DNA of 64,000 nucleotides from Candidatus Fermentithermobacillaceae bacterium (GCA_014896535.1 JADBKE010000001.1:1-64000), one strand, 5' to 3'. Positions 28,208 through 37,680 are shown, counted from the stretch's first letter. Translations and numbers: made by a program. Notes: generated from the letters alone by a model not told the origin.

Positions 28208-28588
28208 CTATCTCCTCCCCTCGGTGATGGCTCTTCTCAGCATGCTCATGTGCTCGCCAAGCTGCCGGAGGACGGCGGTGTAGTAGAGCGCGTTTGCCGA
28301 TACTTCGGCCATTTCTCTGTCAACGTCGACGTTGTTTCCATCCGGGGTAAGGCTGGAAGAATCCCTTGTGACATACAGAGGCCTGTGTCCGGATGAGGAA
28401 ATGTGTCGCGGATGGGTGGTGCTCACAGTGATCCCCGGCCTGAGAGCGGACTGAAGGTAGGACTGGAAGTCTATGTCCTGCCTCTTGAAACCGGGTGTGT
28501 CGGCGTTGGCCAGATTGGAAGCGAGGAACTCGTGCCTCGTCCAAGACGCGTCAAGAGCCCTTGCCAGCAAAGATGCAATCGACTCCAC
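28208..28588 (-). CDS. flgB: Flagellar basal-body rod protein FlgB
   Basis: FlgB is a proximal rod subunit and the first gene of the flagellar operon. It is 126 residues, with RHEFLASNLANADTPGFKRQDIDF near residue 19 and the C-terminal DREMAEVSANALYYTAVLRQL. The GTG start follows GGGGGG at seven bases. Its 345-bp upstream region holds a sigma-H-like promoter, a c-di-GMP-I riboswitch and an intrinsic terminator, so expression of the operon is probably decided at this point. Confidence 0.96.
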   Translation of the reverse strand: MESIASLLARALDASWTRHEFLASNLANADTPGFKRQDIDFQSYLQSALRPGITVSTTHPRHISSSGHRPLYVTRDSSSLTPDGNNVDVDREMAEVSANALYYTAVLRQLGEHMSMLRRAITEGRR

Positions 28589-28609
28589 GTGTCATCCCCC
28601 CTGGACGAC

Positions 28610-28637
28610 AAAAGCCCCCCGCGTTACCGCAGGAGGC
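28610..28637 (-). terminator. Riboswitch expression-platform terminator before flgB
   Basis: In RNA sense, GCCTCCTGCG (28637-28628), a GTAA tetraloop, and CGCGGGGGGC (28623-28614) form an unbroken 10-bp stem with three G-U pairs, followed by TTTT (28613-28610). It ends 22 nt before the flgB start. Its loop and 3' arm are complementary to 28737-28747 upstream of the aptamer, giving a possible antiterminator. Confidence 0.8.
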
Positions 28638-28659
28638 CAAATAAATAACCCCGTTCTTC

Positions 28660-28731
28660 GGCAGCCCGGCTGTCATGGCCTTACGGCTTTAGACCCGCAG
28701 CTTTGCGTCCCCGCCTTTCGACGGGTTTGCC
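28660..28731 (-). promoter_or_regulatory. Cyclic di-GMP-I riboswitch aptamer (GEMM-I)
   Basis: In RNA sense this reads GGCAAACCCGTCGAAAGGCG, then GGGACGCAAAGC, then CGGGTCTAAAGCCGTAAGG, then CCATGACAGCCGGGCTGCC. It matches the GEMM-I consensus: the GGCAAACC and GGGACGCAAAGC core, a GAAA tetraloop in the first hairpin, the tetraloop-receptor side around CTAAAG...CATGACAG, and the closing GCCGGGCTGCC. The closing stem is short (GGCA/TGCC). It controls flgB and the flagellar operon. In C. difficile a riboswitch of this class at the same place shuts off flgB when c-di-GMP is high; polarity here is not proven. Confidence 0.93.
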
Positions 28732-28773
28732 TTTATCGGTAACGCGGTATATATTTCCTTGGCAAGTCCGTCC

Positions 28774-28801
28774 ATTCGACATGAAGCTACCAAATTCCTT
28801 C
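28774..28801 (-). promoter_or_regulatory. Sigma-H-type promoter of the flagellar operon
   Basis: GAAGGAATT (28801-28793), 12-bp spacer, GTCGAAT (28780-28774). This matches the B. subtilis sigma-H consensus RnAGGAwWW-N11-12-RnnGAAT at every defined position. Predicted start is about seven bases further on, 30 nt before the aptamer. There is no convincing sigma-A or sigma-D pair here. Confidence 0.65.
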
Positions 28802-28832
28802 TTCTCATGACAAGCGATCGAAAAAAGTAACG

Positions 28833-28876
28833 GGAAAATTAAATGACCGGGACCCGCGTCTGGGAGGATCCCGGCC
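28833..28876 (-). terminator. Intrinsic terminator after codY
   Basis: In RNA sense GCCGGGA...TCCCGGT is a 7-bp stem with a GC-rich loop (28876-28846) followed by the A/T tract ATTTAATTTT (28844-28835). It would separate the dprA-codY transcription unit from the flagellar operon. Confidence 0.65.
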
Positions 28877-28933
28877 TTCGGCTAGCGGATTTTAAATCGC
28901 CTACATCTTCGCGCCGCGGTCTAAGAGCTCAAC

Positions 28934-29710
28934 TTACCTGAGCTTGCGAAGTTCTTCCAGGAGAAGCGGATTCAACACACGGATATAGGTACCCTTCATC
29001 CCCAGGGACCTGGATTCGATAACTCCGGCGGATTCGAACTTTCTCAAGGCGTTCACGATAACCGACCTCGTTATGCCCACCCGATCCGCCACCTTCGAAG
29101 CCACCAGGAATCCTTCTTCGCCCTTTAACTCGGCGAAAACGTGCTTTACCGCGTTGAGCTCTGAGAAGGAGAGGGTTCCCAGAGCAACCTGGACGGCAGC
29201 GCGCTGCCGTGCCTCCTCTTCCCTGGCCTGTCCGGCGTATCTGAGCATCTCCAAAGCCACGATCGCCGCGGCGTGTTCCGCTAAAACCAGATCTTCTTCG
29301 CTAAAGCGCCCCTGGGTTCTGGCCAAAACCAGGGTGCCCAAACGCTGCCCGCCGCCCACCACTGGCACCACAGTGGTGACCTTCGACCGGTAGATGCACG
29401 GAGTTCCATCTTTAAAGACGCATATCCCTCTGGACTCTTCGATGTTGGCGGCGGTCTCCCCGTACCGCAGAAGATTCTGATTGTAAGCTTGGGGGAATTC
29501 TTTGTTTGTCAGGAGCTCGTCTTTTACTACCCGGCAATCGAAATCATCCTTGAGGGCATACCCGAGGACTCGCCCTTCCCCGTCCAAGAGATAAACGTTG
29601 GATTCGAGGACATCCATGAGAACCCTGGTGATTTCGGAGAAATCGACCTCCCGCGCTGTGTGTGCCAGCATTCTATTGACATACCTTGTTTTATCCAAAA
29701 GAGTCTTCAA
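28934..29710 (-). CDS. codY: GTP-sensing transcriptional pleiotropic repressor CodY
   Basis: CodY represses transition-phase genes when GTP and branched-chain amino acids are plentiful. The N-terminal GAF domain (residues 1-155) has MDVLESNVYLLDGEGRVLGYA and YRSKVTTVVPVVGGGQRLGTLVLAR. The C-terminal winged helix (about 200-255) has ASKVADRVGITRSVIVNALRKFESAGVIESRSLGMKGTYI (one region). TTG start behind GGAGAG. It lies 42 bp after hslU and ahead of the flagellar operon, as in B. subtilis. CodY is a known regulator of motility genes there. Confidence 0.97.
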   Translation of the reverse strand: MKTLLDKTRYVNRMLAHTAREVDFSEITRVLMDVLESNVYLLDGEGRVLGYALKDDFDCRVVKDELLTNKEFPQAYNQNLLRYGETAANIEESRGICVFKDGTPCIYRSKVTTVVPVVGGGQRLGTLVLARTQGRFSEEDLVLAEHAAAIVALEMLRYAGQAREEEARQRAAVQVALGTLSFSELNAVKHVFAELKGEEGFLVASKVADRVGITRSVIVNALRKFESAGVIESRSLGMKGTYIRVLNPLLLEELRKLR

Positions 29711-29751
29711 ACCATTTCTCTCCTTTCCCTCCGCCAGCCCCGTGGTGCGCC

Positions 29752-31176
29752 TCAGAGGATGTATCTGGATACGTCGGCGCTCTTGACGAGGTCATAAAGC
29801 TTTTCCCTTACGTACTTGGAATCGACGATCACCTTCTTCTCGGACATCGCCGGCGCCTCAAAGAGCACATCTTCCAGAAGCTTCTCCATGACCGTGTGAA
29901 GCCGCCTGGCACCGATGTTTTCGGTCTCCTGATTTACCCTGTAAGCCATGTCGGCCAGTTCTCTGATGCCGTCTTCGGTGAACTCGAGGTCCACCCCATC
30001 CGTCTGGAGAAGGGCTTTGTACTGCCGGGTAAGCGCGTTTTCGGGCTCCACGAGAATCCTCACGAAATCGTCCCGAGTCAAAGCATCGAGCTCCACCCGG
30101 ATCGGAAAGCGCCCTTGCAGTTCGGGAATGAGGTCAGAAGGTTTTGATACGTGAAAAGCACCGGCTCCGATGAACAAAATGTGGTCCGTCTTCACCGGGC
30201 CGTATTTCGTCACCACCGTGGTACCCTCGACTATGGGCAGGAGGTCCCTCTGAACCCCCTCTCTGGAGACGTCGGGACCAAAGCCCTTTTCTCTTCCGGC
30301 GATTTTGTCCATTTCATCGATAAACACAATTCCCAGGTTTTCGGCCCTGGAGATAGCCTCCGCCGTGATAGCGTCCTGATCCAGGAGCTTCGAAGCCTCC
30401 TCCTGGGCCAGGATCCTCCTGGCCTCCTTCACCTTCACCCTTCGGCGTTTTTTCCTCTTGGGGAGTATACCCCCTAGGAGATCTTGCACGTTGAGCCCCA
30501 TCTCCTGCATCCCGGAACCATCGAAAAATTCGATCACGGGAACCGAGGTGTCTTCCACCTCGATCTCCACGTATTCCTCTTCCAGCTCGCCAGCTTCGAG
30601 CTTCTCCCTAATTTCCCGCCTGTGAGCCTTCGCCGCGGAGAGCTTGTCTTCGAAATCGTAGTCCGGAACTTCATCCCGTTCTTCCTGCTGCGGGCCGAAC
30701 AACAGCTCAAACGGGTTCCGCACGGGTCTCGGCCGCTTGGGAAGGGGCGCGAGAATGTCAACGAGCCTGTCCTGGGCCAGCGCCAGCGCTTTCGGCTCGA
30801 CCTCGGCGAACTTCTCGTTCCTCACCATCCTGACGGAAGCTTCCACCAGGTCCCTTATGATCGAATCCACATCTCGCCCAACGTAACCCACTTCGGTGAA
30901 CTTGGAAGCTTCAACCTTAACAAAGGGAGCATTAACGAGCTTGGCCAGGCGTCTGGCGATCTCGGTCTTTCCAACTCCCGTCGGACCTATCATGAGTATG
31001 TTCTTGGGGACGATCTCCTCCTGGAGTTCGGGCGCGACCCTCTGCCGGCGTATTCTGTTCCGGAGCGCAATGGCTACCGCCCTCTTGGCTCGTGCCTGCC
31101 CCACGATGTATTTATCGAGTTCTTCCACGATCTTTGCGGGGGTGAGCTCATCGAGATAACTCTTTGAGTCGGCCAT
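29752..31176 (-). CDS. hslU: ATP-dependent protease ATPase subunit HslU (ClpY)
   Basis: HslU is the AAA+ unfoldase that feeds HslV. Walker A is GPTGVGKTE (about residues 68-76), Walker [12 protein letters not shown], with the intermediate (I) domain between them (about 110-240) and sensor region [17 protein letters not shown]. The C-terminal RYIL tail is of the type that docks into HslV. Length 474. It lies 5 bp after hslV. Confidence 0.97.
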   Translation of the reverse strand: MADSKSYLDELTPAKIVEELDKYIVGQARAKRAVAIALRNRIRRQRVAPELQEEIVPKNILMIGPTGVGKTEIARRLAKLVNAPFVKVEASKFTEVGYVGRDVDSIIRDLVEASVRMVRNEKFAEVEPKALALAQDRLVDILAPLPKRPRPVRNPFELLFGPQQEERDEVPDYDFEDKLSAAKAHRREIREKLEAGELEEEYVEIEVEDTSVPVIEFFDGSGMQEMGLNVQDLLGGILPKRKKRRRVKVKEARRILAQEEASKLLDQDAITAEAISRAENLGIVFIDEMDKIAGREKGFGPDVSREGVQRDLLPIVEGTTVVTKYGPVKTDHILFIGAGAFHVSKPSDLIPELQGRFPIRVELDALTRDDFVRILVEPENALTRQYKALLQTDGVDLEFTEDGIRELADMAYRVNQETENIGARRLHTVMEKLLEDVLFEAPAMSEKKVIVDSKYVREKLYDLVKSADVSRYIL

Positions 31177-31181
31177 AGCGG

Positions 31182-31751
31182 TTATATTTCCTCCACGGTT
31201 ATGTTGTCATTGGTATATATGCATATCTCAGCAGCCAGCTTCAAGGCTTCCCGGGCGATAGCAGGTCCGTCCAGGTCCGTGTGACGCAAGAGAGCCCTTG
31301 CGGCTGCCAGCGCGTACGGCCCGCCCGATCCGATGGCCAGGACGGGTTCATCCGGTTCGATAACCTCGCCCGTACCCGAAACCAGCAAGATGTGCTCGGC
31401 GTCCATACAGAGCAGAACCGCCTGTAGCTGCCGGAGCACCCTGTCGGTCCTCCATTCTTTCGCCAGGTTCACCGCCGCCCGCATGAGATCGCCGCTGGAT
31501 TCCTCCAGGTGCGAGCCGAGTTTGTCGAAGAGCGTGAAGGCGTCCCCCACGGAACCCGCAAACCCGCAAAGGACCCTGTCGCCGTAGAGTCTTCGGACCT
31601 TTCGGGCCGCAGCTTTGATCACCGTAGACGAAGAACCCGATTCCATCGTGACCTGACCGTCCCCGGCCATGGCCGACTTGCCTTTCGCCCTCACCGCCAC
31701 TATGGTGGTGCCGTGAAAAATGGGCGCTCTGCAGTCACGAGATGAGTTCAT
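31182..31751 (-). CDS. hslV: ATP-dependent protease catalytic subunit HslV (ClpQ)
   Basis: HslV is the N-terminal-nucleophile threonine protease of the HslUV complex. The mature N-terminus TTIVAV follows a propeptide of about 14 residues ending in FHG, longer than in E. coli, where only Met is removed. [16 protein letters not shown] and [13 protein letters not shown] are diagnostic. One deviation from the usual pattern is [10 protein letters not shown] where many homologues have a GNT/MK stretch. ATG at 31751 with GGAGG eight bases upstream. Confidence 0.95.
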   Translation of the reverse strand: MNSSRDCRAPIFHGTTIVAVRAKGKSAMAGDGQVTMESGSSSTVIKAAARKVRRLYGDRVLCGFAGSVGDAFTLFDKLGSHLEESSGDLMRAAVNLAKEWRTDRVLRQLQAVLLCMDAEHILLVSGTGEVIEPDEPVLAIGSGGPYALAAARALLRHTDLDGPAIAREALKLAAEICIYTNDNITVEEI

Positions 31752-32706
31752 CGTCACCGCCTCCGCTCGTTCGCTTCCCCTCGTCCTCTTTTCTTCTTCC
31801 CGACCGGGGATGAGCCTGGTCGTAAACCCTGCGAAGCCTCGCGGGTAAGACGTGCGTGTAAATCTGCGTTGTCCTGATGTTGGCGTGCCCGAGCATCTCC
31901 TGCACGGACCTCAAATCAGCTCCGTTCGCCAGGAGGTGCGTGGCGAAAGAATGCCGCAGGGTATGAGGAGAAGCATCTCTTTTCCCCAGTCCGGATTTGA
32001 CCAGATAAGCTTCGAGGATCCGCCGGACGCTCCTGGTGGAAAGCCTGCCTCCCCACCTGTTGAGAAAGAGGGCGTTCGACTTCTTGCGGGCTTTGGAAAG
32101 AAGAACCGGCCGCCCTCGTTCCAGGTATTCCCCCAGCCAGGCTATGGCCTCCGACCCCAGGGGCACGATCCTCTGCTTGCCCCTCTTTCCGGTGACGTGG
32201 ACGAAGCCCAGGGAGTAATCAACGTCTCCCAGGTTTAGACTGACAAGCTCAGACACGCGCAACCCCGCGCCGTAGAGAGTCTCCAAAAGCGCCCTGTCCC
32301 GGAGACCGAGCGGCGAGTCAGGACTCGGACTCTCCAACAGGGAGGAAACCGCAGCCTCCGAAAGAACCCTCGGCAAGGTGAACCTCGTTCTGCGGGGCGC
32401 GAGATCTTTCGCCGGATCCAGCTGAAGAATACCCCGTCTGACGAGAAACCGGGCGAACGACTTCACGGCCGATGCCTTCCTCGACACCGATGACTGGCTG
32501 AACCCGCGCCTGGATAAGCTCTGAACAAAGCCGCCGATCGCCCGGGCACTGACGGAACGGACCTCGAGGGGTAGTCCCGCTTCCTGGAGATACTCGACGA
32601 AATCCTTGAGATCCCGGGCGTAAGCGGTCCTCGTATGCAACGAGCCTGTCCTGGTAACCGCCAATTCCTCGAGGAACTTGTCTATCATTTCGTCCAGTTC
32701 CGTCAA
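31735..32706 (-). CDS. xerC: Tyrosine recombinase XerC-type (CodV)
   Basis: XerC resolves chromosome dimers at dif with a partner XerD/RipX. The N-terminal SAM-like core-binding domain (about residues 1-90) is followed by the catalytic domain with R in [14 protein letters not shown] in [13 protein letters not shown]-x-x-R in [21 protein letters not shown], and H/W-Y in [14 protein letters not shown] (nucleophile Tyr). The usual trmFO gene between topA and xerC is absent. Overlaps hslV by 17 bp. Confidence 0.93.
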   Translation of the reverse strand: MTELDEMIDKFLEELAVTRTGSLHTRTAYARDLKDFVEYLQEAGLPLEVRSVSARAIGGFVQSLSRRGFSQSSVSRKASAVKSFARFLVRRGILQLDPAKDLAPRRTRFTLPRVLSEAAVSSLLESPSPDSPLGLRDRALLETLYGAGLRVSELVSLNLGDVDYSLGFVHVTGKRGKQRIVPLGSEAIAWLGEYLERGRPVLLSKARKKSNALFLNRWGGRLSTRSVRRILEAYLVKSGLGKRDASPHTLRHSFATHLLANGADLRSVQEMLGHANIRTTQIYTHVLPARLRRVYDQAHPRSGRRKEDEGKRTSGGGDDELIS

Positions 32707-32773
32707 AGCCTCTCGCCTCGTTTCCGTCAGGTTATCTTAGCACCCCCAGCCGTGCTGGGGCAAGGCGAAGTTC

Positions 32774-34913
32774 TCAATTTTCTACACTATTTGCCCTATC
32801 TTCCCTCGGGGCTTCCGAAGACGAGACGGAGCCTCCGCCTCCAGCCCTTTCCCGGTAATCGCAATCCTTCCGGGAACATCGAACCCCATTTCCGGGGCCT
32901 TCGACCAGGGGTTCGCCGCAGACCGGGCAGTTTCTCCCCACCGGCTTGGACCAGCTCAGGAAGTCACAAGCGGGGTAATTCACGCAAGAGAAGAACTCCC
33001 TGCCCTTTTTCGACCTTCGGCGGACCAGATCTCCACCGCATTTAGGACAGGGAACCCCGATCTTGTCCAGGAAGGGTTTGGTGTTCTTACATTCGGGATA
33101 ACCGGAGCACGCTATGAACTTACCGAACCTTCCGGTCCTTATCACCATGGGCTTCCCGCAGACGTCGCAGTTGACCCCAGCCGGTTCCTCCGGGAGCTCC
33201 TGACGCCCTAAGGACTCCTCAGCTTTATCCACAAGGGCCTTAAAGGGCTCCCAGAATTCCCTTACCACGGCCTGCCAATGTCCTTCGCCTGCCTCGATCT
33301 TGTCGAGTTTTTCCTCCATCTCCTTGGTGAAATCCAGATCAAGGACGGAAGGGAAGTTCTCCACCAGGAGCTTATCGACCATACGTCCAAGCTCCGTGGG
33401 AACCAGTCTTTTCTTTTCTTTTCGCACATAGTTTCTCTCGAGAAGCACCGAAATCGTGGGGGCGTACGTCGACGGACGACCTATCCCCCTTTCTTCCATC
33501 GCCTTCACAAGGGAAGCTTCGGTGTACCTCGGCGGAGGCTCCGTAAAGTGCTGGGCGGGTAAAAGGTCCCTCAGGACCAGGACTTCTCCTTCTTTGAGCG
33601 GTGGTAGCGGGGGTGCGTCTTTTTCGGGGTCATCGGTTCCTTCCGTGTACACCCTGGTGAATCCGTCGAACTTGAGCCTCTGGCCCCCAGCTTTGAACAA
33701 ATGCTTACCTGCTTCGATTTCCGCCGAAACCGTGTCGTATACGGCGGGGGCCATCTGACTCGCCACGAACCGCTTCCAAATGAGGGAGTACAACTTATAC
33801 TGGTCCGGAGTCAGGTCTTCCTTTAACGACTCAGGTGTCCTCCAGACGTCCGTGGGCCTTATGGCCTCGTGAGCCCCCTGAACCCCAGGACCTTCTTTTG
33901 CCTGCCTTGTGGGCCCGATATACTCGCGGCCGAACTTCTCCGCGATGAGGGCTCTCGCCTGGGCGGAAGACGCCTCGGACACTCTCGTGGAGTCGGTCCT
34001 CATGTAGGTTATGAGACCGTGGGGACCTTCCTTCCCCAGGTTGACTCCCTCATAGAGAGCCTGAGCTATCGCCATGGTCCGCTTCACCGAAAAACCGAGG
34101 TGTCTTGAAGCTTCCTGCTGCAGAGTGGAGGTGGTGAATGGAAATGGAGCATACCTCCGCTTTTCCTTTTGCTCCACCGACTTCACGACGAAAGGCTTAT
34201 CTTTCACGGCGGCGATGATCTCATCCGCCTCTTCCCGGGAACGAAGATCGACTTTTTTGCCCTCAGTTCCGTAGTACCTGGCGACGAACACCTCGCCCCC
34301 GGACTCGAGCTTTGCGTCCAGGGTCCAGTACTCCTCGGGCGTAAACTCCTCGATCTCCTTCTCCCTCTGGCAGACCAGGCGCAGCGCGGCCGATTGTACC
34401 CTCCCCGCCGATAAACCCTTTTTCACCTTGTGCCATAAAAGCGGGCTCAAGCTGTAGCCCACCAACCTGTCCAGAATTCTCCGGGCCTGCTGGGCGTCGA
34501 CCAGATTCTGGTCGATGGGGCGGGGGTGCTTGAAGGCTTCGGTGACCGCTTCTTCCGTTATTTCGTGAAACGTGACCCGTCGCGCCTCGGAGGGCTCGAT
34601 CCCGAGTATATGACAAAGGTGCCACGAGATGGCTTCTCCCTCCCGGTCGGGGTCGGTGGCGAGGTACACTTCTGGAGCGGTCTTGGCCATCTCTCTGAGC
34701 TTCTTGATTACCTCACCCTTGCCCCTGATGTTGATGTACCTGGGTTTGAAGCCGTCATCGACGTCCACGCCCATCTCGCTCTTGGGCAAATCGCGCACAT
34801 GCCCCAGGGAGGCGGCCACCTCGTACTTTTTCTTCATAAACCTCTGGATCGTCCTGGCTTTCGCCGGCGACTCGACGATTATCAGGGGTTTTCCTTTGTC
34901 CGTATGGTTTCAC
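32774..34913 (-). CDS. topA: DNA topoisomerase I, start out of frame
   Basis: TopA relaxes negative supercoils. The clear ATG frame (687 aa, from 34837) includes the Toprim end, the active-site YMRTDSTRVS, and three C-terminal zinc fingers (CDVCGKPM...C-x-E-C, CPKCGGDL..., CPVCGEPL...). However, the N-terminal Toprim strand with the metal-binding Glu (LIIVESPAKARTIQRF) lies upstream of that ATG, in frame, with no ATG, GTG or TTG before the stop. A GTG at 34913 reaches it only if one base is removed from the run AAAACCCC. A sequencing indel is most likely. After the stop is a GCCCCAGC/GCTGGGG hairpin lacking a U-tract. Confidence 0.93.
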
Positions 34914-34932
34914 CTCTCCAGAGGGATGTAGT

Positions 34933-36033
34933 TTAGCGGCGGACGAGTCGCCCGCCCGGCATCCGCTCGAGCAATCCCTTTATCTCCAGGGCCGATATGA
35001 GCGCGCACGACTTCCCCGGAGGGAACGGCGATCTCCTCAGAATCTCATCAGGGGAAAGGACGTCGTTTCCCACAATTCTGAGGATCTCCCCTTCCTCCAA
35101 GGTAACCGAAACACCCGAGTTCTCATTCTCTTTGCATTCGGGAACGTATTCCGTCTCACGCTTGAGAAAGCATAGCACATCTTTGGCGCACGTCACCAGT
35201 CCCGCCCCGTCCGCCAGGAGCATGTTGGTACCGGCTGCAGACGGATTGGAAACGCTTCCGGGCACCGCCATCACCGGGCGCCCCTGCCCGATGGCGCGCT
35301 CGACGGTGGAAAGCGCGCCTGACTTGAGACCCGCTTCGACCACGACCACACCCATGGCCAACCCGCTGATGATGCGGTTTCGTTCGAGAAAATGCCACCT
35401 GAGCGGTGGGGACCCCGGGGGGTATTCCGAAATGACCCAACCGCATCGCCGGATGTTCTCGTAAAGCCGCCTCTCGTCCCGCGGATAAACCACATCGAGA
35501 CCCGAACCCAGCACGGCCCCGGTCCTGCCACCCGCCTGGATGGCACCGCGGTGAGCTTGGGAATCGATCCCCCTGGCAAGACCCGAAACCACCGTTATTC
35601 CTGCCGCGGCCAGGTCCCTTCCCATCCGTTCGGCCGTGACGAGCCCCGTCACGCTGGGAGTCCGCGTACCCACTACGGCCACGGCCAGGCGATCCCGGGG
35701 CAGGATTTCCCCCTTAACGTAAAGCACCAAAGGCGGGTCCGGAATCTGTCGTAGCCTTTCCGGGTACGAGGGATGGACAAGGCTCAACACGCCCATTCCC
35801 TTCTTTTCGGCCATGGCCAGCACTTCCCTGGCCTTCGGGATGTAATCCTTCCAGTGAAGCGAACAAGCTTTGACGAGACCGGGGGGCAGAGCGCCAAAAC
35901 GCCCCACGGGACTTCCCAGGGCTTTGAGGGGATCTGGAAACTTCTCGAGGAATCTCTCATAAACGGAGGGTCTCATCCCCGGCATCAGCGTCAGGGCGAC
36001 CCACAATACCAGATCATCCAAGGGCGTTACCAC
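34933..36033 (-). CDS. dprA: DNA processing protein DprA
   Basis: DprA loads RecA on incoming single-stranded DNA in transformation. The Rossmann-like core (about residues 105-310) has VVGTRTPSVTG, VVSGLARGIDSQAHRGAI, GSGLDVVYPRD, SEYPPGSPPLRWHFLERNRIISGLA and GRPVMAVPG, all diagnostic. A C-terminal winged helix (310-366, ILRRSPFPPGKSCALISALEIKGLLERMPGG) is present, and an N-terminal SAM-like domain. GTG start. Confidence 0.95.
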   Translation of the reverse strand: MVTPLDDLVLWVALTLMPGMRPSVYERFLEKFPDPLKALGSPVGRFGALPPGLVKACSLHWKDYIPKAREVLAMAEKKGMGVLSLVHPSYPERLRQIPDPPLVLYVKGEILPRDRLAVAVVGTRTPSVTGLVTAERMGRDLAAAGITVVSGLARGIDSQAHRGAIQAGGRTGAVLGSGLDVVYPRDERRLYENIRRCGWVISEYPPGSPPLRWHFLERNRIISGLAMGVVVVEAGLKSGALSTVERAIGQGRPVMAVPGSVSNPSAAGTNMLLADGAGLVTCAKDVLCFLKRETEYVPECKENENSGVSVTLEEGEILRIVGNDVLSPDEILRRSPFPPGKSCALISALEIKGLLERMPGGRLVRR

Positions 36034-36060
36034 CTCAGGCCCGCCGGCGCCCCGAAGCCA

Positions 36061-36089
36061 ATTCTAGCATAATAAGTTGCTAGTTGCCA
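36061..36089 (-). promoter_or_regulatory. Candidate sigma-A promoter for dprA-topA unit
   Basis: TAGAAT (36066-36061) with an extended TGC just upstream, 17 bp from a weak -35 TGGCAA (36089-36084). Good -10, poor -35. Confidence 0.4.
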
Positions 36090-37680
36090 GATGCCGTTGC
36101 CTGTCTAAACCATTTCATTGATTCCCACGTGTCGAGCGTTTCGTAACCGGCCCTCCACATTGCCACTCCCAGCAGGTTCTCTCGCAGCGCCACTTCCATC
36201 TTCCGGCGAAGACTCAGGCCGTCCTCGTAGTAAACCACATATGCGCCGTCGGATGCCTGATACTGGTAGTAGGGAACGGCGCCTTCGTCCCGGGAAACCT
36301 GTATCCCCGCGGCCGCGGCATTGGCCTGAGCCTTGTGGGCGGGCAGCGAACGACCCCTACCGCCCGAAACAGGCCACTCGTATCCGTAGCTCGGCACCCC
36401 CAGCAGGAGTTTCGCTCGAGGAATGCGCGAGAGGGCGTACGACGTCACGCCCGTGGTCCAGTCAAGAGCGGCCACGGGGCCGGGTTTTGAGGACGAATAG
36501 TGCTGGTCATAGGCCATGACCACCACGGCGTCGCACCACCGGCCTATTTCCGCGTAATCGAAAGCACCGGACCACTGGCTTGACGGGTTATCCCTGAGCG
36601 TGGCCGGCACCGAGACCGTAAGCAAAGCGGCCGGACCCAGGGTAATTGAAAGGTCCATTATGAAACGTCCGAGTTCCTCCCTGTGGGCCGGGTCCACGTT
36701 TTCCAGGTCGAGGTTGATGCCATCGTAGCCCAGGTCCATAAGTCCTTTAATCGAAGCCAGAGCCTGTTTTCGGGCGGAGCCGCCGGTCAGCACCGCCGAC
36801 GCTATTGCCCTGTCGTGGGATGACCCGTTGGTGTTGGTAACCAGCGCCAGGATAGGAGCTTGCCTCTCCCTTTTACCAGCGAAACCAGGTCGGGATTGCC
36901 CGTTCCCCGAATGGCCCCCTCGCTTGTCAGCGAGAAGCCGCAGTCGATCACGACGTCTATGTAGTCAAGCCAGGTCCTGACGCTCTCCAGGGCCACGGTG
37001 TCATCGGCCTTGTACTTGGGAGCGAACACCCAGACCTGTCGGGTAGGACCCAGAGGCGAAACGAGCCTTTGGCCCGGGTAAATCACGGCGCTCGCAAGAC
37101 CGTTGGCCTCCATGAGAGAACCCACGCTGGTCCCCATAGCCCTGGATATCGCCCACAGGGTATCGCCCTTTCTCACGACGTACCGGCTGATCTGAGACCG
37201 GAGGTCGCCGCCCTCCGCAGTCTCGAGAGCCTTCGCCAGGGCTTTTTTCGTGTCCGGGCCCACGATGCCGTCGGGGTAAAGGCCCGACTTCCTTTGAAAG
37301 TCTACCACCGCCGCCCGCGTTTTGCTCCCGAACCAACCGTCGGCGGGACCCGGCCGGAACCCCAAGAGAGCTAAAGCCTCCTGGAGAGCGAGGACGTCGC
37401 TTCCCCGGGCACCTTGCTTCAACACTCTCGTGCCGATCCGCGCCAGGAAATCGGAGTTCGCGTGCGCACCACCTGCGTTGATCAGAAATAACAAGCAGAA
37501 CACCAGCACGGCCGCTACCGCGATCCGTGCGCGGCACGCCGCCCGCTTCTCGCTGCATTCTCGCCTTTTGGCGGCGTAAGTCCGATGCTTCGCCAACGAC
37601 CTCACCCCCGGCGATTTTTCCGAAGCCACATTGCGAAGAGCTGCCGTCACGTCCGACGCGCACCTCTTCAGGAGATCCAC
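36080..37680 (-). CDS. Spore peptidoglycan hydrolase (PG-binding, LysM, GH18; SleL/YaaH-like), frameshifted
   Basis: One gene appears in two frames. The first part (37680-36802, 292 aa) has a membrane anchor or signal near residues 52-72, a PG_binding_1 domain (about 85-150: GSDVLALQEALALLGFRPGPADGWFGSKT), a LysM (YVVRKGDTLWAISRAMGTSVGSLMEANGL) and the first strands of a GH18 barrel. The frame is then lost near 36,850. Restoring one base gives PILALVTNTNGSSHDRAIASAVLTGG, which runs into the second part (to 36080), with the catalytic GYDGINLDLENV. Such enzymes (N-acetylglucosaminidases) degrade cortex fragments at germination or lyse the mother cell. True start uncertain (GTG 37680 or later). 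Error versus decay is open. Confidence 0.8.

Noticed and set aside
28748-28760. TATATA as sigma-A -10 of the flagellar operon
   Set aside because: No -35 at 16-18 bp, and it would start inside the antiterminator arm; the sigma-H pair is better.
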